Shown: positions 10,060-17,028 of the stretch, one piece after another | Layout of the letters: every line of letters begins with the position of its first letter | Numbering within the stretch: the first letter of the stretch is position 1 | Assembly (NCBI RefSeq): GCF_004362975.1 | Contig: NZ_SNXO01000003.1 | Coordinates: 37,580 to 101,579 of the forward strand | Reading direction: 5' to 3' | From: Aminicella lysinilytica | Lineage (GTDB): Bacteria; Bacillota; Clostridia; Peptostreptococcales; Anaerovoracaceae | Length of the DNA: 64,000 bases | Made by a program: the position numbers and the translations under genes | The notes under the pieces: generated by a model | What the model was told of the DNA's origin: nothing | The model's database searches: none | The model's input: only the letters and a program-made list of their open reading frames with translations

Positions 10060-10608
10060 GTGGAAAAAGGCAAAAGAATACTTGGAGTCATACTCATATG
10101 CTTAAGCATAGGGGCGCTGTTCGCCTGGGAAAAATGGGGACGCAATAAATTCATTTATGATGATATCGCTGTCCTTTCTCATAGTGTAAACAGAGGCACT
10201 GTGATCACGGAGGAAATGCTGGAAACAGCTAAGGTCGAGCAGTACAGCAAGGGAATGATAAAGCCTCAGGATATGAGCTGGCTGATTGGGAAGGAAGCGG
10301 GACAGTATGTCAGAGCAGAGATGCCGCTCTTCAGGGAGTATTTTGATGAAGAAGGACTTGCGGCGGACCAGTCCCAGGACAGGCATATGTTGAATGTGCC
10401 GGAAAACTGGATAGATTCATGCCCGGAGACCATTGAACGAGGCCGGGAGGCGTGTTTTTACAGCGGAGGGAGGCTCATAACCAGAGCATCGGTATCAGCA
10501 GTGAATACTGAAAGCAAAAGTATCGAGGTAGTAGCCAGCGAGGCTCAGGTAAAGGTTATCAGCAGGATAGCCGCTTCGGGAAACAAGTTTGTTATCTCAT
10601 ATGATTAA
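10060..10608 (+). CDS. CpaB-like SAF-domain pilus assembly protein
   Basis: Protein of 182 aa with one N-terminal membrane helix (residues 6-23) followed by a stretch typical of SAF domains in CpaB/RcpC: residues 45-75 contain NRGTVITEEMLETAKV and a later IGKEAGQYVRAEMPLF block. CpaB proteins act on the outside of the membrane in Tad systems. It starts with GTG at 10060, supported by GGAG 5 bases upstream, and precedes the TadZ-like gene by 13 bases. It is shorter than proteobacterial CpaB (about 250-300 aa). Confidence 0.72.
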   Translation: MEKGKRILGVILICLSIGALFAWEKWGRNKFIYDDIAVLSHSVNRGTVITEEMLETAKVEQYSKGMIKPQDMSWLIGKEAGQYVRAEMPLFREYFDEEGLAADQSQDRHMLNVPENWIDSCPETIERGREACFYSGGRLITRASVSAVNTESKSIEVVASEAQVKVISRIAASGNKFVISYD

Positions 10609-10621
10609 CAGGAGGTGAACA

Positions 10622-11377
10622 TTGAGCAGAAATATAGCACTTATAGGAGGGGATAGTCAGGTAGGTACTACCATGACGGCCCAGGCTCTGGCTGAAGACC
10701 TTGGCGCAAAGGGTGACCAGGTGCTTCTGGTCATGGCCAGCGGCAAGGCAGGCGATGACTTCTTTGTAAACAAGGAGGGGAAATCCATAGATGACATCAA
10801 GGCAAATCTGATAAACGGACATATGGACAGTTATGAATTGAGGCAGGCCCTCATAAGAGATAAGAACATATGGATACTTCCCGGAGTAAAGGACAGCATC
10901 TCTGCGGCATATTATAACGAAAGATCCATGAAACCACTGGCGGCAGCCTCGGAGAATATGGATCATGTGATCTTTGACTGCGGCAACGAACTGAGACTGG
11001 GGCTTGTTATCTCGGCAGTGGATCTGTGCGCGGAGAGATATTTCGTTCTGACCCAGCAGGAAAAGACCCTCAGAAGGTTTGGCGACATGAAGGAAAGAAT
11101 ACTCGATCCGTTGGATTTCAGCGGAAAGATAATAGTAAACAAACATCAGAGCAATGTGTCTCTGCTGACTCCCGGTGAAATAAGCAGGCAGTTTTCAATG
11201 GACGTAGCGGCCAGCATCCCCTATGTGGAATATGGCTGGCAGGCCGAAATCGAGAGGCAGACCCTTATGGGCACAGGACGCTATAGCAAGGCCATAGGCA
11301 ATCTGTCAGACATAATCAAAGGAGAGAGGACGGAAAATAGTTCATGGATAAAGAATTTGATCTTGAAGAATACATGA
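10622..11377 (+). CDS. TadZ/CpaE-like MinD-family protein with degenerate P-loop
   Basis: Protein of 251 aa with the layout of MinD/ParA ATPases: N-terminal loop, FDCGNELR near residue 120 at the switch II position, and a NKHQ segment near residue 177 at the nucleotide-base-binding position. The P-loop reads GGDSQVGTTMTA, lacking the usual lysines of KGGxGKT, so ATP hydrolysis is doubtful. TadZ proteins place the Tad machine at the cell pole. The TTG start at 10622 has a strong AGGAGGTG site; the end overlaps tadA by 34 bases. Confidence 0.78.
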   Translation: MSRNIALIGGDSQVGTTMTAQALAEDLGAKGDQVLLVMASGKAGDDFFVNKEGKSIDDIKANLINGHMDSYELRQALIRDKNIWILPGVKDSISAAYYNERSMKPLAAASENMDHVIFDCGNELRLGLVISAVDLCAERYFVLTQQEKTLRRFGDMKERILDPLDFSGKIIVNKHQSNVSLLTPGEISRQFSMDVAASIPYVEYGWQAEIERQTLMGTGRYSKAIGNLSDIIKGERTENSSWIKNLILKNT

Positions 11378-12783
11378 ATCAGGCCGCGCCGGGCGTAAAG
11401 GAGCGGAAAGAGGGAATGGAAGGGTTCATGACAGTATGTGATCTGGTAGGAAGACAATTCGATTCCGAGTGGGAAGAGACCGACGACAGATCCAAGAATC
11501 TTAAACTGGAGAGAGAAAAGAGAGCAATAATCGGATATGAGAAGGATGTTGGCTATTATAAAGAACGCATAAGAGAAATACTCAGAGAAAAGAAACTGGC
11601 TGAAAGCTGGTATCCATCCTGGTATTCTGATCTGACAGAGGCTATATTTGCTGAGCTTTACGGGCTTTCAGGGCTGGCACCCTGGGCTTACGACATGTGT
11701 GAAAAATACAGGACATCTTCATCGGCCAAGCTCATAGGAGACAGAATGTACTGCCTTATAGACGGGAAATCACAGCTGCAGCCACAGGTGATAAATGAGA
11801 AGAGAAGACAGCAACTTAAACGCACACTGCTTCTGGCAACTCCGAGGGAGAGGCTGGAGTACGGCTTTCACGAGGTATACCTGCATAATGGCATAAGAAT
11901 AACCATATACTCCGGTGACAGGACCAAGGAAAATCAAGACGTCATGGTGTTCAGAAAGTATGTGCTGAAGGAACTCAGTTTCGAGCAGATGGCAGATCTG
12001 GGAACTATACCCGTCGGTGCAGTGGAATTATTCAAGACCATGGTAGCCATAGGCTTCAATGTGATATTTGCAGGTCAGGTAAGATCGGGCAAGACTACGT
12101 TCATGCAGACATGGCAGAAGTACGAAGACCCGGAAATGGAGGGACTGGCCATTGCCACGGATCCGGAAACCCCCTGGCATGAGATAATGCCCGGTGCCCC
12201 TATAATGCAGCTGATCGCCGACGGCAGACAGCTGGAATCCTTGACCAAGTCACTTTTGCGAGGCGACAACGATTACATTTTGTTAGAGGAGATGCGCGAC
12301 GGCACAGCCTTCAAGCTGGCCCTGGATATAACCAGTACGGGAACCACCAGAAGCAAGGCAACCATCCATGATAATGATGCGGTAAATATACCCTATAAGA
12401 TGGCGGCCAAGATCCGCGAGACTTACGGTGGCCATGAGAAAGAACTCATAGCGCAGGTGTATAAGAATTTCGATTATGTTTTGGAATTCAGTCAGCATCC
12501 CTTTGATAAGAGCAGGAAGATAATGAAGGGTATAACGGAGTTTTCCTACGATCCGGCTGAGGACAGGATCAGGGCTACATACATATGTAAATACGATTTC
12601 GAGAAAGGCACATGGCAGTGGAATGATCATATAAGCCGCGATAAGGAGAGGAAAGCGGCCCTGTATCGTGACGATCTGGGGAATATGCGGAAACTGCTGG
12701 GGTCGCTGGCCAGGGACGCGCCTATGGAGGGCGAGTCGAGCATCAGTCCGGCCTATTACAGAGGAGGTGGAGGGTCTTGGTGA
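11344..12783 (+). CDS. tadA: TadA/CpaF-type secretion ATPase
   Basis: Hexameric motor ATPase of 479 aa of the type II/IV secretion superfamily that drives pilus assembly. The Walker A loop is AGQVRSGKTT near residues 240-249, the Walker B region is YILLEEMRDG near residue 310, and the His-box follows as ATIHDND. The N-terminal 150 residues form a charged helical domain as in CpaF. It lies between the TadZ-like gene and the TadB-like gene, the canonical Tad position. Confidence 0.9.
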   Translation: MDKEFDLEEYMNQAAPGVKERKEGMEGFMTVCDLVGRQFDSEWEETDDRSKNLKLEREKRAIIGYEKDVGYYKERIREILREKKLAESWYPSWYSDLTEAIFAELYGLSGLAPWAYDMCEKYRTSSSAKLIGDRMYCLIDGKSQLQPQVINEKRRQQLKRTLLLATPRERLEYGFHEVYLHNGIRITIYSGDRTKENQDVMVFRKYVLKELSFEQMADLGTIPVGAVELFKTMVAIGFNVIFAGQVRSGKTTFMQTWQKYEDPEMEGLAIATDPETPWHEIMPGAPIMQLIADGRQLESLTKSLLRGDNDYILLEEMRDGTAFKLALDITSTGTTRSKATIHDNDAVNIPYKMAAKIRETYGGHEKELIAQVYKNFDYVLEFSQHPFDKSRKIMKGITEFSYDPAEDRIRATYICKYDFEKGTWQWNDHISRDKERKAALYRDDLGNMRKLLGSLARDAPMEGESSISPAYYRGGGGSW

Positions 12784-13724
12784 ACAAAATAATCTATGGG
12801 GTGTTTTTGCTGGGGGTGATCCTCAGTCAGATGCCGCTCATAAAGTCGCTGTATCTGGGGTTTGTGAACAGGTACAGACTCAGGAGGAGCCTGAGAGAAT
12901 TTGTGCCCGATGAATATGACAGAAAGAGGGGACGGATATCCAAACATATCGATAGGCTCATGAAGGCCACCGACCTGACGAAGATATATGGGAAGCCTGA
13001 AATGTTTATTATCATAAGCCTCGTCATCTTCCTGGGAGTGGCTTTCGCTCTTTACTGGACTTTGGGAAGTACGACGGCGATCTTGATGGGATCATTCTGC
13101 GGAATGATGCCATATATGCTCATGAGGGTCAAGCTGAACGCCATGAGGATCGGAGGCTCCAGAGAAGGTGACATAATGATGCAGGAACTTCTGAGCAATT
13201 ATAAGATAAATGATTACAATATGAAGGAGGCTATTGAGGTGACGGCAGCTACAATTGAAGATGCGCCTAACTCCAAAAGGCTGCTGTATGACCTTGCAAA
13301 GGGTTTCAATAAGGCGTATACGGCTGATGATATCAAAAGGGTATTGGATATATTCAAATACTCTCTTAACACATCATGGGGAAATGCCCTGGCGTCAACT
13401 ATGTATTTTTCTCAGATACATGGTATCAAGGTGACCAATTCACTGGAAGATCTGTCCGAATCCCTCATAAAGAGCAGGAAGGTCATAGAGCATGGAAGAA
13501 GAGAAAATAATGAAGCATCGTTGATGCTGAAATATCTGGCGCCCATAAGTTACCTGCTGTCGGTGCTCTGCGCTTGTAAGTATTTCGGCTTTACATTGAA
13601 CAAATTTATACGTTACCAATTCGGGACGGCTCTGGGGCTGCAGTGGTTTATGATCATGGCGGCTTTTTTTATATCCGGTGTCCTCATAAACGGTTTTTTA
13701 TCCAGGGAGAAAATGGATATATGA
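12777..13724 (+). CDS. tadB: TadB-like inner membrane platform protein
   Basis: Protein of 315 aa with hydrophobic segments near residues 5-22, 78-110, 265-282 and 285-308 surrounding a cytoplasmic helical domain, the layout of type II secretion F-domain proteins. It forms the membrane platform on which TadA works. The start is TTG at 12777 or GTG at 12780; the GTG overlaps the tadA stop as GTGA, and GAGGAGGT lies upstream of both. The end overlaps the next gene by 4 bases. Confidence 0.8.
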   Translation: MVNKIIYGVFLLGVILSQMPLIKSLYLGFVNRYRLRRSLREFVPDEYDRKRGRISKHIDRLMKATDLTKIYGKPEMFIIISLVIFLGVAFALYWTLGSTTAILMGSFCGMMPYMLMRVKLNAMRIGGSREGDIMMQELLSNYKINDYNMKEAIEVTAATIEDAPNSKRLLYDLAKGFNKAYTADDIKRVLDIFKYSLNTSWGNALASTMYFSQIHGIKVTNSLEDLSESLIKSRKVIEHGRRENNEASLMLKYLAPISYLLSVLCACKYFGFTLNKFIRYQFGTALGLQWFMIMAAFFISGVLINGFLSREKMDI

Positions 13725-14323
13725 AGATGAAAAATAAAATATGGTTCTTCCTCGGGTTCAGAAGATTCAAGGGCCTCAGAAAGAGAGGCATTGAAGATCT
13801 CAGAGAGAAGCGGAGAACATTCAAGGAGAAGGTGCTGGCTCTTGACAGGAACAGCCTGGAACAGGAAATATTCGGAAGCTGTGTGATCCTGAAAAATCTG
13901 GCCATAGTTCAGAGCAATATGCCTATGTCAACGGATTATATCCTGGAGGAACTTATGGAGAACAGTAATTTACTGCGAGGGTCATATGGAGAAATGCTAT
14001 TCAGGTGGAGAAGCGGATACGGGCAGGATTCTTTCAATGTACTGGATGAAAGGATACACACTAAGGCGGCAAGAAATTTCGCCTTTATTCTTTCGAAAAC
14101 AGAGCAGATAAACCCGGCGGAGCTGGTGGAATCTATGAGAGTCTTTGAAGAGGCATTCGCGGGAGACAGAATGACCAGGGCCATGAAGAGGGCTTCCAGA
14201 AAAAGTATAGTGACCACTATGGCGGCGACGGCTTCCATCTTCGCCATTTTGATGAACTTCTCAATAGTGGTAGTGTTCATGGACATGCTCAATATGATAG
14301 GTGGGCTGGAAGGAGGATTTTAG
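13721..14323 (+). CDS. TadC-like protein, short form
   Basis: Protein of 200 aa placed where TadC is expected. It has a basic N-terminus, a helical middle part and one hydrophobic stretch near residues 160-190. Typical TadC is about 300 aa with three membrane helices, so this is a reduced or highly diverged form. The start at 13721 (ATGA overlap with tadB) is preferred over an in-frame Met at 13643, which would overlap tadB by 82 bases. Assignment rests mainly on order. Confidence 0.6.
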   Translation: MKMKNKIWFFLGFRRFKGLRKRGIEDLREKRRTFKEKVLALDRNSLEQEIFGSCVILKNLAIVQSNMPMSTDYILEELMENSNLLRGSYGEMLFRWRSGYGQDSFNVLDERIHTKAARNFAFILSKTEQINPAELVESMRVFEEAFAGDRMTRAMKRASRKSIVTTMAATASIFAILMNFSIVVVFMDMLNMIGGLEGGF

Positions 14324-14485
14324 ATGAAAAATCTAATCATAATAATCGGAACGATAATTCTGGGTGTTGTAATAGTTAACACCATGATACTGGGAGGTGG
14401 TGATGCCAGCCTGAAAGGGGCGGCTAAGAATGTAGTGGAAAAGGGAACCAATACGATCAATTCACTGGAGATCGGAGGAGAGTAG
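14324..14485 (+). CDS. Tiny membrane protein, candidate mini-pilin (53 aa)
   Basis: Begins at the base after the tadC stop, with a good AGGAGG site 8 bases upstream of the ATG. Residues 3-24 form one hydrophobic helix (NLIIIIGTIILGVVIVNTMI), followed by a soluble 30-residue tail (SLKGAAKNVVEKG). Size and position fit Flp-type pilins, but there is no charged leader or Gly processing site before the helix. It is clearly similar to the next gene, so the pair is a tandem duplication. Function as a pilin subunit is inference. Confidence 0.7.
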   Translation: MKNLIIIIGTIILGVVIVNTMILGGGDASLKGAAKNVVEKGTNTINSLEIGGE

Positions 14486-14486
14486 G

Positions 14487-14630
14487 TTGAAGAATTTAGT
14501 TATAATAATCGGCACTGTGATACTTGGTTGCATTATCTTCACCATGATAGCAGGAGACAGTCATAGCCTCAAGTCCGCAAGTAAAGGTGTTATGGATAAG
14601 ACAATCGAACACTATGAGGAAATACAGTAA
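14487..14630 (+). CDS. Tiny membrane protein, paralogue of the preceding gene (47 aa)
   Basis: Starts with TTG at 14487, one base after the previous stop, with GGAGGAGAG upstream. The protein shares the N-terminal plan MKNL-[IV]-III-GT-[IV]-ILG with its neighbour and keeps the SLKSASKGV tail segment. Residues 3-22 are one hydrophobic helix. It ends directly before the ATG of the next gene. The length and non-ATG start make it easy to miss in annotation. Confidence 0.68.
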   Translation: MKNLVIIIGTVILGCIIFTMIAGDSHSLKSASKGVMDKTIEHYEEIQ

Positions 14631-15035
14631 ATGAAGAATCTCATAACATCGATGGCGTGTATAGCCATATTGCTGGCTTTCGTGCTTCAGTTCACCCAGA
14701 ATCAGGTGGTTTACAATCATATAGTGTCCATAGACCAGGCCGTCAATACATTTAAAGAGGTAGTTAAACAGGAAGGCAGCATAACGGCTGTCAATGAGGC
14801 GGCACTGAAAGGCAAGATCAGTCATAGAACCGGCTGCGGAAGCGGTGAGATCACCGTTGCGGGGACACGAAGCAAAGTCATGAGAGGAAACAGGATACAT
14901 TATCGCGTGGAAGTTCCTATCAAAGGAATAATCGGAGCTGCAGGATTCTGGAAGATCAGCAGAAAGGACAATCGCATAAACTATGTAATAGACAGGTATA
15001 CGACCAGTGAATATATCGGTCGCAAAGGAGGATGA
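14631..15035 (+). CDS. Pseudopilin-like (TadE/TadF-type) protein
   Basis: Protein of 134 aa with the same N-terminal start MKNLI and a single hydrophobic helix (residues 5-20), then an extracellular-type domain. This arrangement resembles TadE/TadF pseudopilins, which follow tadC in many loci. No processing site for a prepilin peptidase is evident. The ATG begins directly after the preceding stop, with GAGG about 12 bases upstream. Family membership is inferred from architecture and context. Confidence 0.62.
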   Translation: MKNLITSMACIAILLAFVLQFTQNQVVYNHIVSIDQAVNTFKEVVKQEGSITAVNEAALKGKISHRTGCGSGEITVAGTRSKVMRGNRIHYRVEVPIKGIIGAAGFWKISRKDNRINYVIDRYTTSEYIGRKGG

Positions 15036-15041
15036 TGCCTT

Positions 15042-15395
15042 GTGAAAAACCTCATAATCACCATAGGCATAGTGGTGTTTATCGTTACCATCACAGGCAT
15101 GCAGTTTACCTGTAATCAGATGCTTCATACTAAGCAGGAAATGAAGTTCGCTGCAGATGAAGCAGCGGCTACGGCCGCTTTATGTCTGGATGAAGAGGCT
15201 TTCGGCGATGGCAACCTTTATTTTAACAAAGAGAAGGCCGGGGCTCAGGCAAAAGCCATGGCAGGTCTTAATATGCCAAAGGGAAAGTGTAAAGTTGATA
15301 TAGAATTTTTTGCCGGTGAAAGACCGGCTGTGAAAGTAATTATTAAGAGAGGAAGGCTGACTGCCGTATCGAAATACGAGTATGTGGCCTATTGA
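15042..15395 (+). CDS. Pseudopilin-like protein, second copy type
   Basis: Protein of 117 aa that starts with GTG at 15042 behind AGGAGG (8-base spacing). It begins MKNLIITIGIVVFIVTI, again the MKNL start plus hydrophobic helix, followed by KQEMKFAADEAAATAALCLDEEAF, split here as KQEMKFAADEAAA and CLDEEAF, and a compact domain. The ADEAAA segment after the helix resembles the region behind the helix in TadE-like proteins (residues that pack in the pilus core). Function in pilus or pseudopilus assembly is inferred. Confidence 0.62.
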   Translation: MKNLIITIGIVVFIVTITGMQFTCNQMLHTKQEMKFAADEAAATAALCLDEEAFGDGNLYFNKEKAGAQAKAMAGLNMPKGKCKVDIEFFAGERPAVKVIIKRGRLTAVSKYEYVAY

Positions 15396-15405
15396 AAGGA
15401 GAAAT

Positions 15406-16260
15406 ATGAATTATTTAAGATTTAAGAACAAGGTGGTGGATAGCATCAAGGATTATCTGCCGGAGGAGTTTAAGGAATATAACGTAGAAGTGGAAATGAT
15501 CCCTAAGGTAAATGGATTCAAAGAAGCAATCATAATCAGCAAGTCCGACTGTAAAGACCCGACGCCTACATTATATGTAGATCAACTGTATGATCAATAT
15601 AAGGTATGCAAAAATATGGATAAGGTATTGAAATTTGCAGCGGAGTTTTACATCTATGGGATAAACTATGGCAAAGCTATGGCGGAGTGTATTACTGTTG
15701 AGAACAGCGATGATACTGTAATAATGATGTTGATAAACAGAGATAACAACAAGGACTTACTGGAGACCATGCCGCATAGAGATTATATGGATCTGGCTAT
15801 TGTTTACAGGCTGATAATGCCATTGCCTGACGGTAGCTTCAATACGGCGAATATAACTGATGATATGCTCGAAAGAATGGGAAAAACTGAAGAAGAACTT
15901 TTCAGTCTTGCTGTAGTGAACACTCAGAGAATACTGCCGCCACATACAGAGAATATAGGTGAGAGTGTAAATATTGTAACTAATGAAAAGGGTATCATAG
16001 GCGCTGTGGCAATGCTTTATGACGAGCAGCTGAAGAACCTTGCTGATATGGTCGATTCGGATCTGTATATAATCCCGTCATCTATACATGAGGTCATAAC
16101 TATACCGGTCTACGATGCTGACCCGGATCATCTGGCTGAAATAGTAGCCGATGCAAATAATACGGTATTAAAACCGAAGGATGTTTTGTCGAATAGCGTG
16201 TATTACTATACCAGAAGCAGCGGATCCATAGATATAATCAGAGAGGGAATAGCCGTATGA
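15406..16260 (+). CDS. DUF5688 family protein
   Basis: Protein of 284 aa matching the plan of DUF5688 proteins of gut Clostridia: an N-terminal MNYLRFKNKVVDSIKDYLPEE helix, a central YVDQLYDQYK segment and a C-terminal half with an IIPSSIHEVI block. It is predicted cytosolic. The start at 15406 has AAAGGAGAA just upstream; an in-frame Met at 15382 would overlap the previous gene. Biochemical role is unknown. Its presence inside the Tad-like operon suggests it may be an accessory or substrate-handling protein, but such genes also occur outside Tad loci. Confidence 0.75.
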   Translation: MNYLRFKNKVVDSIKDYLPEEFKEYNVEVEMIPKVNGFKEAIIISKSDCKDPTPTLYVDQLYDQYKVCKNMDKVLKFAAEFYIYGINYGKAMAECITVENSDDTVIMMLINRDNNKDLLETMPHRDYMDLAIVYRLIMPLPDGSFNTANITDDMLERMGKTEEELFSLAVVNTQRILPPHTENIGESVNIVTNEKGIIGAVAMLYDEQLKNLADMVDSDLYIIPSSIHEVITIPVYDADPDHLAEIVADANNTVLKPKDVLSNSVYYYTRSSGSIDIIREGIAV

Positions 16261-16538
16261 AAAAGATCGTAGCCATAATACTCATATGTATGGCGTTTCA
16301 GTGCAGTATAGTCCTGGGCAGCATTACCATAACCTATGGCGAGGTGGAAAAGTCCGGGAATAAAAATGTCGAGGTAAACGCTGTAGGTACAGGCCAGGGC
16401 TTCGTACTAAAAGATAAAAATTATAAAGAGGGGTTGGATTATCTGGTATTCATTAATAACCGCGGCACCGGGAAGAAGAGTGATGACAAGCTCATAAGCA
16501 TTTATGCAGTCAAGGTGCCTTCAGGTTTGATAAAATAA
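16257..16538 (+). CDS. Small secreted protein, last gene of the Tad-like operon
   Basis: Protein of 93 aa with a signal peptide (residues 1-22, MKKIVAIILICMAFQCSIVL) and a 70-residue exported part without recognised motif. It overlaps DUF5688 by 4 bases (ATGA). It might be a minor pilus component or a factor released to the surface. No obvious strong terminator follows. Confidence 0.65.
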   Translation: MKKIVAIILICMAFQCSIVLGSITITYGEVEKSGNKNVEVNAVGTGQGFVLKDKNYKEGLDYLVFINNRGTGKKSDDKLISIYAVKVPSGLIK

Positions 16539-16555
16539 CTGAGATATAGTATATC
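16527..16555 (+). promoter_or_regulatory. Possible promoter of the HesB-like gene
   Basis: TTGATA at 16527 and TATATC at 16550 are 17 bases apart and overlap the end of the preceding gene. The evidence is limited to box similarity and position. Confidence 0.4.
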
Positions 16556-16623
16556 GTTTCATAAGGTTATTCGCAGAAAACCTGGGTATAAGAAACCCAA
16601 GTTAGAGAAGCGGAGGTACTATT

Positions 16624-16908
16624 ATGGATATGAGTGAAGTGAAAATCAGAATATCGGATAAAGCTAAGGAAAAGATACGTGAAATAGAGGAGTCTGGTAT
16701 GCATCTCAGAATGACGGTAATCAAATCGGGTTGCTGCAGTTATACCTTTGACATGTATCCGGATAAACTCAGGGGTGACGACGAGCTGATACACGTTGAA
16801 GGCTTGCCGTTGATCATTGCGCCTTCTGCCAAACCTTTCATCAGGGACATCGACCTAAATTATGGCAGGTACGGAGCTTTTAAGAAATTTATAGTAAAGA
16901 CTAATTGA
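16624..16908 (+). CDS. HesB/IscA-like fold protein lacking the C-terminal CxC
   Basis: Protein of 94 aa resembling the HesB/IscA (iron-sulfur biosynthesis) fold: KIRISDKAKEKIREI at the start, a SGCCSYTF segment near residue 36 and an APSAKPFIRDIDLNYG block near residue 64. The two cysteines of the C-terminal CGCG motif of true A-type carriers are absent; the only cysteines are the CC pair. Redox or metal binding is therefore uncertain. A GGAGGT site precedes the ATG by 8 bases. Confidence 0.7.
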   Translation: MDMSEVKIRISDKAKEKIREIEESGMHLRMTVIKSGCCSYTFDMYPDKLRGDDELIHVEGLPLIIAPSAKPFIRDIDLNYGRYGAFKKFIVKTN

Positions 16909-16933
16909 CTATGATAATACAGGCTAATAACAA
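16905..16933 (+). promoter_or_regulatory. Possible promoter of the SpaA-type adhesin operon
   Basis: TTGACT at 16905 and a weak TAACAA at 16928 are 17 bases apart, overlapping the stop codon of the HesB-like gene. This is the best candidate upstream of two terminator hairpins; there is no room for a promoter between those hairpins and the start codon at 17029. Confidence 0.4.
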
Positions 16934-16953
16934 TTGAAAGTTCATATACAGAA

Positions 16954-16979
16954 GAGATCGGCTAGTTCTGGTCTCTTTT
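16954..16979 (+). terminator. First of two tandem terminators before the adhesin gene
   Basis: GAGATC / GGTCTC stem (6 bp with one G-T pair), 10-base loop, followed by TTTTGTTTT. It may end the HesB-like transcript or act in the leader of the downstream operon. Confidence 0.65.
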
Positions 16980-16989
16980 GTTTTGCAAG

Positions 16990-17009
16990 CAGGCACAGCC
17001 TGTTTTTTT
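16990..17009 (+). terminator. Second tandem terminator, 20 bases before the adhesin start codon
   Basis: CAGGC-ACA-GCCTG stem followed by seven T. Its T-run ends at 17009, and the ribosome site of the adhesin gene (GAAGGAGG) begins about 8 bases later. Confidence 0.75.
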
Positions 17010-17028
17010 GTGTAGAGAAGGAGGATGA

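Noticed and set aside
16570..16600. Hairpin CTGGGT / ACCCAAG upstream of the HesB-like gene as terminator
   Set aside because: The stem is short, the loop is long and no T-run follows.
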